Of a DNA stretch of 64,000 nucleotides, positions 31,533-42,365 are shown in pieces. Source of the DNA: Comamonadaceae bacterium. Its GTDB lineage: Bacteria > Pseudomonadota > Gammaproteobacteria > Burkholderiales > Burkholderiaceae_C. The notes below the pieces were generated by a model, which saw only the letters and a list, made by a program, of their open reading frames with translations, ran no database searches and had not been told where the DNA came from. A program made the position numbers and the translations under genes. The stretch covers positions 1 through 64,000 of the forward strand of contig CANFXC010000001.1 in the NCBI GenBank assembly GCA_947450765.1, in the 5' to 3' direction. The first letter of the stretch is position 1, and every line of letters starts with the position of its first letter.

Positions 31533-31772
31533 TCCTAGGCCGATGCCTTGCCGCCAATTAGATCTACATCAAGAAAAGGCCATATCACCAGGCGGACTGC
31601 GGCCAGCACTGACCCAGCTCTTCCATCCTGTCTTATTCACGTGGAAGGTGATGAACATCAAAGTCTTCGGGCATTTTTTACTTGAAACTGCTTAAAAACG
31701 CCTACAGGCATGTTCAGGGCCCAGAGCCGCATGATGATGGCGTGAACACACAAGGGTCATACCCGCTGATCT

Positions 31773-31799
31773 TTAGCACTCCGCTATAGAGAGTGCTAA
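31773..31799. promoter_or_regulatory. CIRCE element (HrcA operator) upstream of rpoH
   Basis: TTAGCACTC-cgctataga-GAGTGCTAA, exact 9-9-9 consensus. Confidence 0.95.
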
Positions 31800-31827
31800 C
31801 ATTTATGCTTGACGAAAGGAGTCTCTG

Positions 31828-32781
31828 ATGACACTCGCAACCGGTCAAACTGACACCAGTACAAGCGCCATGGCGCTGACCACCCCTTGGGCCAGCGCTT
31901 CAAGCCTGCTGCCCCCGCTTGGCAATTTGGATGCTTATATTTCGGCGGTGAACCGCCTGCCCATGCTGACTTTGGCAGAAGAGCAGGAATTTGGCCGCAA
32001 GCTCAAGGAAGAGAACGACCTTGAGTCCGCCAGTAAGTTAGTGCTCTCTCACTTACGCCTTGTGGTGTCTGTGTCGCGCAAATACTTGGGTTACGGCCTG
32101 CCCCACGGCGACCTGATTCAAGAGGGCAACATCGGCCTGATGAAAGCCGTCAAACGCTTTGACCCAGACCAAAATGTCCGGCTGGTGAGCTACGCTTTGC
32201 ACTGGATCAGAGCCGAGATCCATGAGTACATTCTGAAGAATTGGCGCATGGTCAAAATGGCCACGACCAAGGCGCAGCGCAAGCTGTTTTTCAATTTGCG
32301 CTCCATGAAGCAAGGTTTCAAAGACGATGCCGGCACGGCCACGCACCGCGATACTTTGACCTCGGCGCAGATTGATTCGATGGCCAAGACGCTGAACGTC
32401 AAGCGTGAAGAAGTCATTGAAATGGAGCAGCGCATGTCGGGCGGCGACACGCTGCTAGACCCTAGCCCGAGCGATGACGGTGAGGACGCCTTCGGCCCTA
32501 TCGCCTATCTGTCTGACGCCAGCCATGAACCGACGGCCTTGATCGAGTCATATCAGCGCGACGTACTGGCCACCGACGGCATCACGGCGGCGCTGCAAGA
32601 GCTCGACCCCCGCTCACGCCGAATTGTCGAAGAGCGGTGGTTGAATGTGAACGACGATGGCTCAGGCGGCATGACGCTGCATGATCTGGCGTCTGAATAC
32701 CAAGTCAGCGCTGAGCGTATTCGCCAGATTGAAGTGGCCGCCATGAAGAAGATGAAAAAAGTCTTGGCGGTTTACGCTTGA
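31828..32781 (+). CDS. rpoH: RNA polymerase sigma-32 factor RpoH
   Basis: RpoH box QRKLFFNLR; LVSYALHWIRAEIHEYILKNWRMVKMATT. Confidence 0.96.
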   Translation: MTLATGQTDTSTSAMALTTPWASASSLLPPLGNLDAYISAVNRLPMLTLAEEQEFGRKLKEENDLESASKLVLSHLRLVVSVSRKYLGYGLPHGDLIQEGNIGLMKAVKRFDPDQNVRLVSYALHWIRAEIHEYILKNWRMVKMATTKAQRKLFFNLRSMKQGFKDDAGTATHRDTLTSAQIDSMAKTLNVKREEVIEMEQRMSGGDTLLDPSPSDDGEDAFGPIAYLSDASHEPTALIESYQRDVLATDGITAALQELDPRSRRIVEERWLNVNDDGSGGMTLHDLASEYQVSAERIRQIEVAAMKKMKKVLAVYA

Positions 32782-32792
32782 GACCCCACGCT

Positions 32793-33410
32793 TTACTTCA
32801 GCAGCAGCGCGACGTCTGAAGCCAGCGCCTCGGCACCCGATCCGTAGCGCGTGTAAAGCCGCACACGGCCTTCCGGGTCAAAAACGTAGCTGCCCGCTGA
32901 GTGGTCCATGGTGTAACTGCCAGCGGTCTTGCCTTCGCTCTTCTTGTAGTAAATCTTGAATGCTTTGGCGACCTCGGGTAATTGTTCCAGCGTTGGCCGC
33001 AGGGCGACAAAAGTCGGGTCGAAATTAGCCATGTAGGCCTTGAGCACTTCTTCGGTGTCACGCTCGGGGTCGACCGTGATGAAGATGCCCTGCAAGCGAT
33101 CACCTTGGCTGCCAAGTTTGCGCTTCACTTCCGCCAATTCGGTCAATGCAGTCGGGCACACATCTGGGCATTGGGTGAACCCGAAGAACACCACCACGAC
33201 CTTGCCCTTGAAGTCTTGCAAGCTGCGCTGCACGCCGTTGTGATCACTTAAGCTGAAGCCACTGGCGTAGTCGGCACCGGTGATGTCGATGCTTTTGAAC
33301 TGCGGTTTGTCAGGGCTGCAGGCGCTCAGCGCTGCAACTGCCAACACGGCGGTCACAGATTTCAGAAGCGTCCGACGGCGGCTCAAAGTAGCCAAGTTGA
33401 TGATGGTCAT
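32793..33410 (-). CDS. SCO1/SenC family copper chaperone
   Basis: [15 protein letters not shown] (CxxxC) in thioredoxin-like fold; conserved His region. Confidence 0.9.
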   Translation of the reverse strand: MTIINLATLSRRRTLLKSVTAVLAVAALSACSPDKPQFKSIDITGADYASGFSLSDHNGVQRSLQDFKGKVVVVFFGFTQCPDVCPTALTELAEVKRKLGSQGDRLQGIFITVDPERDTEEVLKAYMANFDPTFVALRPTLEQLPEVAKAFKIYYKKSEGKTAGSYTMDHSAGSYVFDPEGRVRLYTRYGSGAEALASDVALLLK

Positions 33411-34378
33411 ATGAGGTAGTGGTCTACCAGCAAGGCGGCAAACAGCAAGGACAAATGGATCAGGGAAAACCGGAAGGTTTTGCGCGCCAACGCGTCAGAA
33501 TATTCGCGTAAGAGCCGCCAGGCATACCAGCTGAAGCCGATGCTCAGAATCACTGCGGCTGCCAGATAAAACCAGCCGCTCATCTGAAACACAAAGGGCA
33601 TCAAGCAGGCCGCGAACAGCACCAGCGTGTAGAGAAAAATTTGCAATCGTGTGAACTCATTGCCATGCGTCACCGGCAACATCGGCAGTCCCGACTTGCG
33701 GTATTCCTCGACGCGGTACAGTGCCAGCGCCCAAAAATGCGGCGGCGTCCACAAAAAGATGATGAGGAACAAAATCAGCGCTTCAGGCCCGACATTGCCG
33801 GTCATGGCCGACCAACCCAGCACCGGCGGCATGGCACCAGAAGCACCGCCAATGACGATGTTTTGTGGCGTCAGCGGCTTCAAGATGACGGTGTACACCA
33901 CGGCATAGCCGACAAAGGTGGCAAACGTCAGCCACATGGTCAAGGGGTTCACCCAGACATACAAAATCCATGAGCCAACCGCACACAGCAGCGCCGAAAA
34001 ACCCAGCGTCAAGGCGTTGTTCAGCTGCCCCTGAGCGGTAGGACGCCATGCAGTGCGCCGCATCTTCGAGTCAATTTGTTGCTCAACCAGACAGTTGAAC
34101 GCTGCCGCCGCACCGGCCACCAGCCAGATTCCGGCACAGGCGATCAGGGCCAGCTGCACGTCGGCCAAGCTCGGCACCCCCGGCACGGCCAAGACCATGC
34201 CGATGAGCGCGCAAAACACAATCAGCTGCACCACACGTGGTTTGGTCAGCGCATAAAACTGCGCCCAGCGGGAGACTAGAAAAGGGAGCGGTGCACTCGG
34301 AGCAGGGGAAGGTTCAGTAGGATTCATGCGGACAATCGTGAAGCATTCAATTTTCGCGCATAACTGGCCGCGCGGCAC
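33407..34378 (-). CDS. ctaB: Heme o synthase (protoheme IX farnesyltransferase)
   Basis: UbiA-type: [31 protein letters not shown]. Confidence 0.94.
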   Translation of the reverse strand: MPRGQLCAKIECFTIVRMNPTEPSPAPSAPLPFLVSRWAQFYALTKPRVVQLIVFCALIGMVLAVPGVPSLADVQLALIACAGIWLVAGAAAAFNCLVEQQIDSKMRRTAWRPTAQGQLNNALTLGFSALLCAVGSWILYVWVNPLTMWLTFATFVGYAVVYTVILKPLTPQNIVIGGASGAMPPVLGWSAMTGNVGPEALILFLIIFLWTPPHFWALALYRVEEYRKSGLPMLPVTHGNEFTRLQIFLYTLVLFAACLMPFVFQMSGWFYLAAAVILSIGFSWYAWRLLREYSDALARKTFRFSLIHLSLLFAALLVDHYLI

Positions 34379-35525
34379 GGCGGCAAGAAAACAAAGCGCC
34401 GGTCATCACCACCACCAAGGCCGCAGCGCCACCGGTGTGCGAGACAGCGGCCATCAAGGGCCAGCCAAGCACCACATTGCTGACGCCAGTCACCAGTTGC
34501 CACAACACCAACGCCACCATCCAATGGGCATGCATGCGCATACCGGGCGCGCGGTACAACTGACGCGCCAGCAGCAACAGCGCCGCAAACACCAAGTAAG
34601 CCGACAGCCGGTGCACGTAGTGAATAGCGGTCAACGCCTCAAAAGTGAAGTTAGCATCGCCATGGCCCGCGCCGAGTTCACGCCAGAGCGTGAAGCCCAG
34701 CCGGAAATCCATGGCCGGCCAGAAGGAACCTTGGCAAGACGGAAATTCAGTGCAGGCCAGAACAGCGTAATTAGTGCTGACCCAGCCGCCCAAAGCGATC
34801 TGTAGCCACAGCAGTGCAAAACCCACGACCAACCACCACCACGTGCTGCGCGGCACAGTCACCACCGGCACATCGCCAGCGGCCACTGCAAAGCGTGCCG
34901 ACTGCGCGCGCAACAAAGCCAGCAAGACCATGCCGCCAAGCAAATGCAGCGTGACGATGGCTGGAAAGAGTTTCATGGTGACTGTCAGCGCGCCAAAAGC
35001 GCCCTGCAGACAAACCCAAACCAAAGTCAGCGTCGGCCACCACGGTTGCAACACATCGGACGCGCTAGACCCGGCAGACGAGGCCACCGGTTCGCGCTGC
35101 AAACGAGCTTGCCGACGTGCCATCCAAGTGACGGCGGTCAACGTCAATATCAGCACGCCAACGCCAGTCGCCAAGTAGCGGTGAATCATCTCGATCCAGG
35201 CTTTCGGATGCGTCACCGGCCCTGTCGGCATGGCCGCTTGTGCTTGCGTGATGTCGGCGTGTGCGCCCAGCGGACTGGCATTGCCGTAACAACCCGGCCA
35301 GTCCGGACACCCAAGACCAGAATCAGTCAGCCGGGTGAAGGCGCCAAACAGCACCAAGTCAAAGGTCAAAAACAGGGTCACCAGCGTCAGCATGCGCAAC
35401 CGATGCGGCAACGGTGCGTTGCGGCTGCGCAGCCAGACCCAAGCCAGCGGGCCGAGCGCCACTGTCAGGCCCATCAGCATCAGGCGAATGGCCGGGCTGA
35501 GGTCGTAAAGTGCTTGTTCCGTCAT
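34347..35525 (-). CDS. ctaA: Heme A synthase COX15/CtaA
   Basis: [34 protein letters not shown]. Confidence 0.94.
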   Translation of the reverse strand: MTEQALYDLSPAIRLMLMGLTVALGPLAWVWLRSRNAPLPHRLRMLTLVTLFLTFDLVLFGAFTRLTDSGLGCPDWPGCYGNASPLGAHADITQAQAAMPTGPVTHPKAWIEMIHRYLATGVGVLILTLTAVTWMARRQARLQREPVASSAGSSASDVLQPWWPTLTLVWVCLQGAFGALTVTMKLFPAIVTLHLLGGMVLLALLRAQSARFAVAAGDVPVVTVPRSTWWWLVVGFALLWLQIALGGWVSTNYAVLACTEFPSCQGSFWPAMDFRLGFTLWRELGAGHGDANFTFEALTAIHYVHRLSAYLVFAALLLLARQLYRAPGMRMHAHWMVALVLWQLVTGVSNVVLGWPLMAAVSHTGGAAALVVVMTGALFSCRRAARPVMREN

Positions 35526-35560
35526 GGTTGCGGCTAAGAATGTGTCATTGGGTAGGGCGT

Positions 35561-36307
35561 TCAGGGTTTGGCTGCTTGGCTGCTGGCTTGAACAGCCGTT
35601 GGGCGACCTTCATTGTCCCAACTACTGGAAGCACGCAGCAGGCGTTCAAGATCGGTCTTGGCTTTGGCCGCGCCGCCAGCATCCATCGCCGCCGGAAAAC
35701 GCATCATCCAATTGCCCATCGGATCGACCAGGTACAAATGGTCGGCCAGGCCTTGGCCGGGCGCGGCTTCTAACCATTGCGCCAGATCAGCGGGGCTCAC
35801 GCGCAGCACCGTAGCACCTTTGAGTGCCGGCTCGAGTGCAAGCGGAATCGGCGCGTCGTCACTGACCAGCCAGACCCAATCAAGCCGGTCTTTTTCACGT
35901 CCTAAAGACTCACGCAACTGCCTTTGAAAGTACAAATTCTGTTGACACAGCGCATCACAGGCACCACTGGCCACGCTGATCAACAACCATTGGTCTTTGA
36001 GCGCACTCAAAGGCACACTTGATCCGTCTGGTGATGTGACATTGAATGACGGCAAGGACCGCTGAGGCGTGATGAGCTCACCATAATTGCGCCGGCCTTC
36101 AGGCCGCACCACGTAATACATGAAGTAAGAGGCAATCACAGGAGCGGCGCAGACCAGCAAGATGATCAGCATCTTCAGGCGCCCGTTGGTATTGACTTGG
36201 GCGGTTGGGTCGACTCGCGGCAGTTCGTGCACCGTGAGCCCCAGCGGCTGGTCCTGATCGGGGCGATTCTGCTCTGTGGTTCGTGGTGAAGGCGGCTCAA
36301 TGGACAT
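35561..36307 (-). CDS. Membrane-anchored protein of the cytochrome oxidase assembly locus
   Basis: One N-terminal TM, thioredoxin/SCO-like SGACDALCQQNLYFQRQLR; locus context. Confidence 0.65.
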   Translation of the reverse strand: MSIEPPSPRTTEQNRPDQDQPLGLTVHELPRVDPTAQVNTNGRLKMLIILLVCAAPVIASYFMYYVVRPEGRRNYGELITPQRSLPSFNVTSPDGSSVPLSALKDQWLLISVASGACDALCQQNLYFQRQLRESLGREKDRLDWVWLVSDDAPIPLALEPALKGATVLRVSPADLAQWLEAAPGQGLADHLYLVDPMGNWMMRFPAAMDAGGAAKAKTDLERLLRASSSWDNEGRPTAVQASSQAAKP

Positions 36308-36316
36308 GGCGGATCA

Positions 36317-37092
36317 TCAGACTTTGTTGTTGAATTGAAGCGTCGACCGGCTTTGCCGGTAGGGCAAAATCAGTTGAAACCAGGCGTACAGACCGACAAC
36401 CAAAAGACATAGCCCAAACCATTGAAAAGCGTAGCCGTAGTGCTTGTCGACACCTGTATTGGGAGCGGCCCAATCACGCTGCAGCCCTTCACTGGCAGGG
36501 TCCAGTTGAATCACCAGCGCATGGATCAACGGCAAGCCGGTTTCTGCAGTGAAAAAAGGAATGTCTAGATTTTGCCGGATGCTGCCGGTATCAGCACCCT
36601 TGAATGCATATAACTTGGCGGGAGCGGGGGCCATTCGCCCCAGCAGCGTGACAGTTTGTGTCGGCGTTTCAATCGGCGCTAAAACTGTTCGGTCCTGAAA
36701 GTTTCGGGGAATCCAACCGCGCTGAACCAACACAACCTTGTCCGATCCGGTCAGTAGCAAGGGAGTCACGACCCAAAAACCAGGCTTGGCATTCATCGGG
36801 CGGTTGTCAAGGTAGATCGACTTCCCTGCCAACCAGCGTCCAGAGAGCTCAATTCGTCGATCCACCCATGGGCCGACATCATTGGCAACGGCAACAATGT
36901 CTGCATTGACCAGAGGCGGTAAGGTTTTTTTCTGGTCGAGTGAGGCTTGCAGCGCTAGCTTCTGCGCAGCGCGGCCGAGCTGCCACTGGCCGAGCGAAAA
37001 GGTCAGTGCCGCCGTCATCAACGCGGCTGCTGTGACGACCCAGAACCGGCCTGAATGTATGGATGCTCTCATGGACGGATAATCAGACATAT
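36317..37092 (-). CDS. SURF1 family cytochrome oxidase biogenesis protein
   Basis: GQWQLGRAAQKLALQ, PGFWVVTPLLLTGSDKVVLVQRGWIPR; start approximate. Confidence 0.88.
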
Positions 37093-37312
37093 GTCGTATC
37101 TCATTGCATTCGCTTTTCTCGCTATTTTGGGCAGCTTGGCTTGCGCCCTTTACTTCATGATGAAGGACGGTACAGACGGCAAAGCCAAGACCAGCCACAT
37201 GGCGCGCGCATTGGCCATTCGTGTCGGCTTGTCAGTTTTACTGTTTGTCTGCATCCTGCTCGCATGGAAACTTGGCTTTATCCAACCGACGGGGCTCCCG
37301 TCGGGCGGATGA
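37091..37312 (+). CDS. DUF2909-type twin transmembrane protein
   Basis: MSYLIAFAFLAILGSLACALYFMMKD...; divergent from SURF1. Confidence 0.7.
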   Translation: MSYLIAFAFLAILGSLACALYFMMKDGTDGKAKTSHMARALAIRVGLSVLLFVCILLAWKLGFIQPTGLPSGG

Positions 37313-37346
37313 ATTAAACCCGAATCAGAAACAACCCTGAGTGCAT

Positions 37347-37374
37347 AAAAAAAGGCCGCTGATGCGGCCTTTTT
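37347..37374. terminator. Bidirectional intrinsic terminator
   Basis: aaaaaggccgc-tgat-gcggccttttt. Confidence 0.9.
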
Positions 37375-37440
37375 GATGACTTATGACATGCCAAGCTCGC
37401 CTGCACTAACGCTGCTTCGCAACGCCTTGCAGACGACTCC

Positions 37441-38322
37441 TCAGAGCCAGTAAACCAAGATGTAAAGACCGAGCCACACCACGTCCACAAAGTGCCAGTA
37501 CCAAGCGGCACCTTCAAAACCGAAGTGACTTTCAGCTGTGAAATGGCCCTTGCCAAGACGCAGCGTGATGAACAGCAACATCAACATACCAACAAACACA
37601 TGGAAACCGTGAAAACCAGTCAGCATGTAGAAAGTTGAGCCGTAAATGCCAGAGGTCATCTTGAGGTTGAGGTCGTTGTAGAGATGAGCATATTCATAGC
37701 CCTGCACGAACAGGAAGACAAGACCCAACAGCACAGTTGCCCACATGAAGCCAATGGTGCGCGCACGGTTACCGTCACGCAGCGCATGGTGGGCAATCGT
37801 CAAGGTCACACCGGAGCTGAGCAACAAAGCCGTGTTGATGGTCGGCAACCAGAAGGGGCCGACGGTGCTGAAGGGCTCAATGATGCCGGCGGGGGATGCC
37901 GTGATGCCTGCAGCCATACTGGGCCAAACCGCTTTGAAGTCTGGCCAGAGCAGTGCATTTTCCAAACTACCCAAGGTCGGGACAGAATGCGAGCGGGCCC
38001 ACCACAGTGCGGTGAAAAAGGCACCAAAAAACATCACTTCAGAAAAAATGAACCAGCTCATGCTCCAGCGAAAAGACATGTCAATCTTGCGACCATACAT
38101 GCCGCCTTCACTTTCGCTGACAGCTTCACTGAACCACTGGTACAGCACACCGAGCCAAACGATCAAACCAAAGGTCAGCGCGTAAGCGCCCCAACCCACA
38201 CCATTGACCCACTGCCCGGCACCCAGGATCACAAAAAACAGGCCCAAAGCAGCCATGGCAGGATGACGGGATGGACCCGGCACGAAGTAATAAGGGGTGG
38301 ACCCGTGTGTAGCTGAAGACAT
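37441..38322 (-). CDS. ctaE: Cytochrome c oxidase subunit III
   Basis: YYFVPGPSRHPAM, SEVMFFGAFFTALWWAR, GFHGFHVFVGMLMLL. Confidence 0.95.
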   Translation of the reverse strand: MSSATHGSTPYYFVPGPSRHPAMAALGLFFVILGAGQWVNGVGWGAYALTFGLIVWLGVLYQWFSEAVSESEGGMYGRKIDMSFRWSMSWFIFSEVMFFGAFFTALWWARSHSVPTLGSLENALLWPDFKAVWPSMAAGITASPAGIIEPFSTVGPFWLPTINTALLLSSGVTLTIAHHALRDGNRARTIGFMWATVLLGLVFLFVQGYEYAHLYNDLNLKMTSGIYGSTFYMLTGFHGFHVFVGMLMLLFITLRLGKGHFTAESHFGFEGAAWYWHFVDVVWLGLYILVYWL

Positions 38323-38424
38323 CTCTATTCCTCTGTTCTCTCTAAATTCTCTAATTTTCGAAAAATCTTGTGGCACCGCCACTGTTTGTCAGTAGGGTCC
38401 CTTTCAAATACCGGCCATCTTGGC

Positions 38425-38628
38425 TTATTTCGGCACAACCCAATTCACCAACAAAACCAACGCACCAACAAACATGAATATAAACACCAGCGCAACCGCA
38501 ACGACATGCAAGGGGTTGAGCTTCTTGGCATTTTGCTCAGAATCCTTACTTCCACGCAAGCCGATAAAAGACCAAGCGACTGCCTTGACAGTATTCAAGA
38601 TGGTTAGCGCTGTCGAATGTGCGCTCAT
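38425..38628 (-). CDS. DUF2970-type small membrane protein
   Basis: 67 aa, VKAVAWSFIGLRGSKDSEQNAKKLNPLHVV; between cox genes. Confidence 0.7.
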   Translation of the reverse strand: MSAHSTALTILNTVKAVAWSFIGLRGSKDSEQNAKKLNPLHVVAVALVFIFMFVGALVLLVNWVVPK

Positions 38629-39257
38629 AAGCCGAGAACCTCAGGCTTCGTAACAGTGGCAGCGGCGACAGGTTTCAAAGCTGATTTATCCTTAAAACCC
38701 GCTGGTGCTGATGGTGTTTTGCCACCGACTTCAAAGAAGGTGTACGACAGCGTGATCGTGGTCACGTCTTTTGGCAGCTTGGTGTCAATCACAAAGGCCA
38801 CTGGCCATTCTTTTTTCTCACCTGGCTCCAACGTGTACTGGTTAAAGCAAAAACACTCTAACTTATTGAAATGTGCAGCAGACTGCCGCGGCGCGTAGCT
38901 CGGAATAGCCTGCGCCGACATCGTCCGGTTTTGAACGTTTTGAAACTCGTACATGACCGTGGTGAGTTCGCCCGGATGCACCTGCACGCTGCGCATGGCC
39001 GGCTTGAAGTGCCAAGGGCCACGCGAGTTGGCATCAAACTCGACGGTGATACTGCGTGTTTTGTCGACTTGCGTGTTGGCGGCTTGCGATGACGTTGCGC
39101 CAGGAATCTGCTTATCACTCAAGGCCAGGATGTTGATCCCGGTCATTTCGCAGATGGCGTTGTACAGCGGCACCAACGCATAACCGAAAGCGAACATGCC
39201 GAGCACGATGACGCCCAGCTTGCCCAACATTTTCGAGTTTTCGCGTGTGTTCGCCAT
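38625..39257 (-). CDS. ctaG: Cytochrome c oxidase assembly protein CtaG/Cox11
   Basis: ALVPLYNAICEMTGIN, FNKLECFCFNQYTLEPGEKKEWPV. Confidence 0.95.
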   Translation of the reverse strand: MANTRENSKMLGKLGVIVLGMFAFGYALVPLYNAICEMTGINILALSDKQIPGATSSQAANTQVDKTRSITVEFDANSRGPWHFKPAMRSVQVHPGELTTVMYEFQNVQNRTMSAQAIPSYAPRQSAAHFNKLECFCFNQYTLEPGEKKEWPVAFVIDTKLPKDVTTITLSYTFFEVGGKTPSAPAGFKDKSALKPVAAATVTKPEVLGL

Positions 39258-39268
39258 GGCTTTCGACC

Positions 39269-39382
39269 TTAAACGCGACCGAACAGGATCGAGCGCGCCA
39301 TGAAGCCGACGAAAAACACGATAGCGACCGTCGCCAGGATCAGACCCAAACGGCGGTTGTTCTTTTTTTGTTCCGGTGTCAT
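39269..39382 (-). CDS. 37-aa cytochrome oxidase small assembly-type membrane protein
   Basis: Short ORF missing from the track: MTPEQKKNNRRLGLILATVAIVFFVGFMARSILFGRV*, located between ctaG and ctaD. Confidence 0.75.
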   Translation of the reverse strand: MTPEQKKNNRRLGLILATVAIVFFVGFMARSILFGRV

Positions 39383-39411
39383 GAAGTCTTTACGGCTGGG
39401 TGAGTCATCGA

Positions 39412-41028
39412 TCAGCCGATCACCTTGTTGGCAGCTGCGTTCAGCTTAGGGGGTGTCTCGAAAGTATGGAAAGGTGCTGGTGATGGCACTTCCCACTCGA
39501 GGCCCTCTGCGCCTTCCCATGGGCTGGCGACGGCCTTAGGACCGATGCCGCGCATGGCAGGGATCGCAACAAACAAGAAGAAGTAAACCTGTGCCAAACC
39601 GAAGAACAAAGCGCCCACGCTGGCCAAGGCATTGAAGTCAGCGAACTGCATTGGGTAGTCTGCGTAGCGACGTGGCATACCAGCCAAACCCAAGAAGTGC
39701 ATCGGGAAGAACGTCACATTGAAAGAGATCAGCGACCACCAAAAGTGGATCTTGCCGCGGGACTCGTTGTACATCACACCCGTCCACTTAGGGCACCAGT
39801 AGTAAAAGCCAGCAAACATGGCGTACAGGGACCCCGCCACCAGCACGTAGTGGAAGTGAGCCACCACGTAGTAGGTGTCTTGCAGCTGAATGTCAATTGG
39901 AGCGACAGAAAGGATCAGGCCGGTGAAACCGCCCATCGTGAAGACGAATAGAAAACCGACAGCAAACAACATCGGCGTCTCAAAGGTCATGGATCCCTTC
40001 CACATGGTGGCGATCCAGTTGAAAACCTTCACGCCCGTAGGTATAGCGATCAACATGGTCGAGTACATGAAGAACAACTGACCTGTCACCGGCATGCCGG
40101 TGGTGAACATGTGGTGAGCCCAAACGACAAAGCTCAAGATTGCGATAGAACCCGTGGCGTAAACCATCGAGGCGTAACCAAACAGGCGCTTGCGCGAGAA
40201 AGCAGGAATGATGTGACTGACGATGCCGAAAGCCGGCAAGATCATGATGTACACCTCGGGGTGACCAAAGAACCAGAAAATGTGCTGGTACATCACTGGG
40301 TCGCCGCCGCCAGCCGGGTTAAAAAAGCTGGTGCCGAAATGGCGATCCGTCAACGTCATCGTGATGGCACCGGCCAAAACAGGCATGACAGCGATCAACA
40401 GGTAAGCAGTGATCAACCAAGTCCAGCAGAACATCGGCATCTTCATCAGTGTCATGCCGGGGGCGCGCATGTTCAAGATGGTGACGATGATGTTGATCGA
40501 GCCCATGATGGAAGACGCACCCAGCAGGTGCATGGCAAAAATGCCAGCGTCCATCGACGGACCCATCTGCAAGGTCAGTGGTGCATACAACGTCCAGCCA
40601 GCGGCAGGAGCGCCACCGGGCATGAAGAATGACAACATCAGCGTCACGCCAGCCGGAATCATCAGCCAAAAGCTGAAGTTGTTCATGCGGGCAAAAGCCA
40701 TGTCAGAAGCACCGATTTGCAATGGAATCATCCAGTTTGCAAAGCCAACGAAAGCCGGCATGATGGCGCCGAACACCATGATCAAACCATGCATGGTGGT
40801 GAGCTGATTGAAAAGTTCCGGGTTCACCAGTTGCAGACCCGGCTGGTACAACTCGGCCCGAATGGCCATTGCCAACAAGCCACCGACCATCAACATCGTG
40901 AAAGCGAACAGCAGGTACAGCGTCCCGATGTCCTTGTGATTGGTCGCATAGACCCAGCGGCGCCAGCCCGTAGGGGCGTGATGCTCGTGGTCATGAGCAT
41001 GATCGTGATGGTCTAGAACTGCACTCAT
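39412..41028 (-). CDS. ctaD: Cytochrome c oxidase subunit I
   Basis: WVYATNHKDIGTLYLLFA, IFWFFGHPEVYI, VVAHFHYVL. Confidence 0.97.
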   Translation of the reverse strand: MSAVLDHHDHAHDHEHHAPTGWRRWVYATNHKDIGTLYLLFAFTMLMVGGLLAMAIRAELYQPGLQLVNPELFNQLTTMHGLIMVFGAIMPAFVGFANWMIPLQIGASDMAFARMNNFSFWLMIPAGVTLMLSFFMPGGAPAAGWTLYAPLTLQMGPSMDAGIFAMHLLGASSIMGSINIIVTILNMRAPGMTLMKMPMFCWTWLITAYLLIAVMPVLAGAITMTLTDRHFGTSFFNPAGGGDPVMYQHIFWFFGHPEVYIMILPAFGIVSHIIPAFSRKRLFGYASMVYATGSIAILSFVVWAHHMFTTGMPVTGQLFFMYSTMLIAIPTGVKVFNWIATMWKGSMTFETPMLFAVGFLFVFTMGGFTGLILSVAPIDIQLQDTYYVVAHFHYVLVAGSLYAMFAGFYYWCPKWTGVMYNESRGKIHFWWSLISFNVTFFPMHFLGLAGMPRRYADYPMQFADFNALASVGALFFGLAQVYFFLFVAIPAMRGIGPKAVASPWEGAEGLEWEVPSPAPFHTFETPPKLNAAANKVIG

Positions 41029-41102
41029 CTGACTTCCTTTGATAGCTTAACTTGGCATGAGCCGGATGACCCGACTACTGATGATTGAGAGCGGATAACG
41101 GA

Positions 41103-42365
41103 TTACTTACGAGCAGCCACAACCTCTGACGGCTGGACGATTTGACCGGTCTTGTTAGACCAATTGTTCTTGGTGTAAGTCGCGACAGCGGCGAGCTCGG
41201 TGTCGCTGAGCGCTTTCCACGATGGCATGGCACCGTTGTTCGCACCATTGAGCAAAATGTTGATTTGCTTGAGGTGATCTGCATCCAACACGATGGCCGA
41301 GCCATCCAGAGGCTTGACCGGGCCTGCGCCCTTACCATTGGCCTGATGGCAAGCGGCGCAATTGGCTGCGTACACTTTTTCGCCACGGGCGATCAGATCA
41401 GTCTGGGTCCAGACTTTCGTCGGATCATCCGCCTTGGCTGCGACTTCTTTCAGCTTGACACCCACCCATTCCGAGTATTGCTCGGCCGTGACCACCTTGA
41501 CGTGAATCGGCATGTACGCATGCTCTTTACCGCAGAGCTCTTGGCACTGACCATAAAAATCACCCGTTTTTTCAGCACGAAACCAAGTGTCCCGCACAAA
41601 ACCAGGAATCGCATCCTGCTTGATACCGAAAGCAGGCACTGCAAAAGCGTGAATTACGTCGTTAGCGGTGGTGATGATACGGATTTTCTGATTGACAGGC
41701 ACAACCAGCGGGTTGTCCACCTTTAGCAAGTAATTGTCAATTTCTTCGCCCTTTTTAGGGCCGCCGTCATTGGACATTTGGCGCTGGGTAGAGTCGAGCG
41801 TGGAGACAAAACCAATACCAGCGCCTTCGCCGTTGATGTATTCATAGCCCCATTTCCACTGAATGCCGGTGGCCTTGATGGTCAAATCGGCATTGGTGGT
41901 GTCTTTGGAAGCGACCAGCACTTTCGTGGCCGGCAGGGCCATGCCGATGACGATCAGGAATGGGATCACGGTCCAAGCGATCTCTACAGCGGTGGACTCG
42001 TGGAAGTTAGCGGCCTTGTGACCGACTGACTTGCGGTGCTTCCAAATGGAATAGAACATGACACCGAACACCGCCACAAAGATCACCGTGCAGATAATCA
42101 TCATGAACCAGTGCAGCCAAATTTGCTCGGCGGCGATACGGGTGGCCGGCATCGGCAGATTGAGCTGATTGACCCCAGGACCGCCGGGCAAGTCTTGCAC
42201 GCGAGCTAACGCGGCACTGCTCAAAGTGGCTGAAGAGGTCAGCACGGCGACCGTGGTGACTGCCTTGCAGTACACAGCCAAAGGAGCCTTTTTCAATGAC
42301 TCCAAAATCGCCCCTGCGTGTGTCATGCCAGACCTTGTGGTTTTGCTTGCGTTCATCGTCATCAC
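41103..42365 (-). CDS. ctaC: Cytochrome c oxidase subunit II with C-terminal cytochrome c domain
   Basis: CuA motif GQCQELCGKEHAYM plus CAACH heme site. Confidence 0.95.
   Translation of the reverse strand: MMTMNASKTTRSGMTHAGAILESLKKAPLAVYCKAVTTVAVLTSSATLSSAALARVQDLPGGPGVNQLNLPMPATRIAAEQIWLHWFMMIICTVIFVAVFGVMFYSIWKHRKSVGHKAANFHESTAVEIAWTVIPFLIVIGMALPATKVLVASKDTTNADLTIKATGIQWKWGYEYINGEGAGIGFVSTLDSTQRQMSNDGGPKKGEEIDNYLLKVDNPLVVPVNQKIRIITTANDVIHAFAVPAFGIKQDAIPGFVRDTWFRAEKTGDFYGQCQELCGKEHAYMPIHVKVVTAEQYSEWVGVKLKEVAAKADDPTKVWTQTDLIARGEKVYAANCAACHQANGKGAGPVKPLDGSAIVLDADHLKQINILLNGANNGAMPSWKALSDTELAAVATYTKNNWSNKTGQIVQPSEVVAARK

Noticed and set aside
41103-42365. CoxB with cytochrome c domain as an unusual fusion
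   Set aside because: Cytochrome c-extended subunit II (caa3-type) is well known
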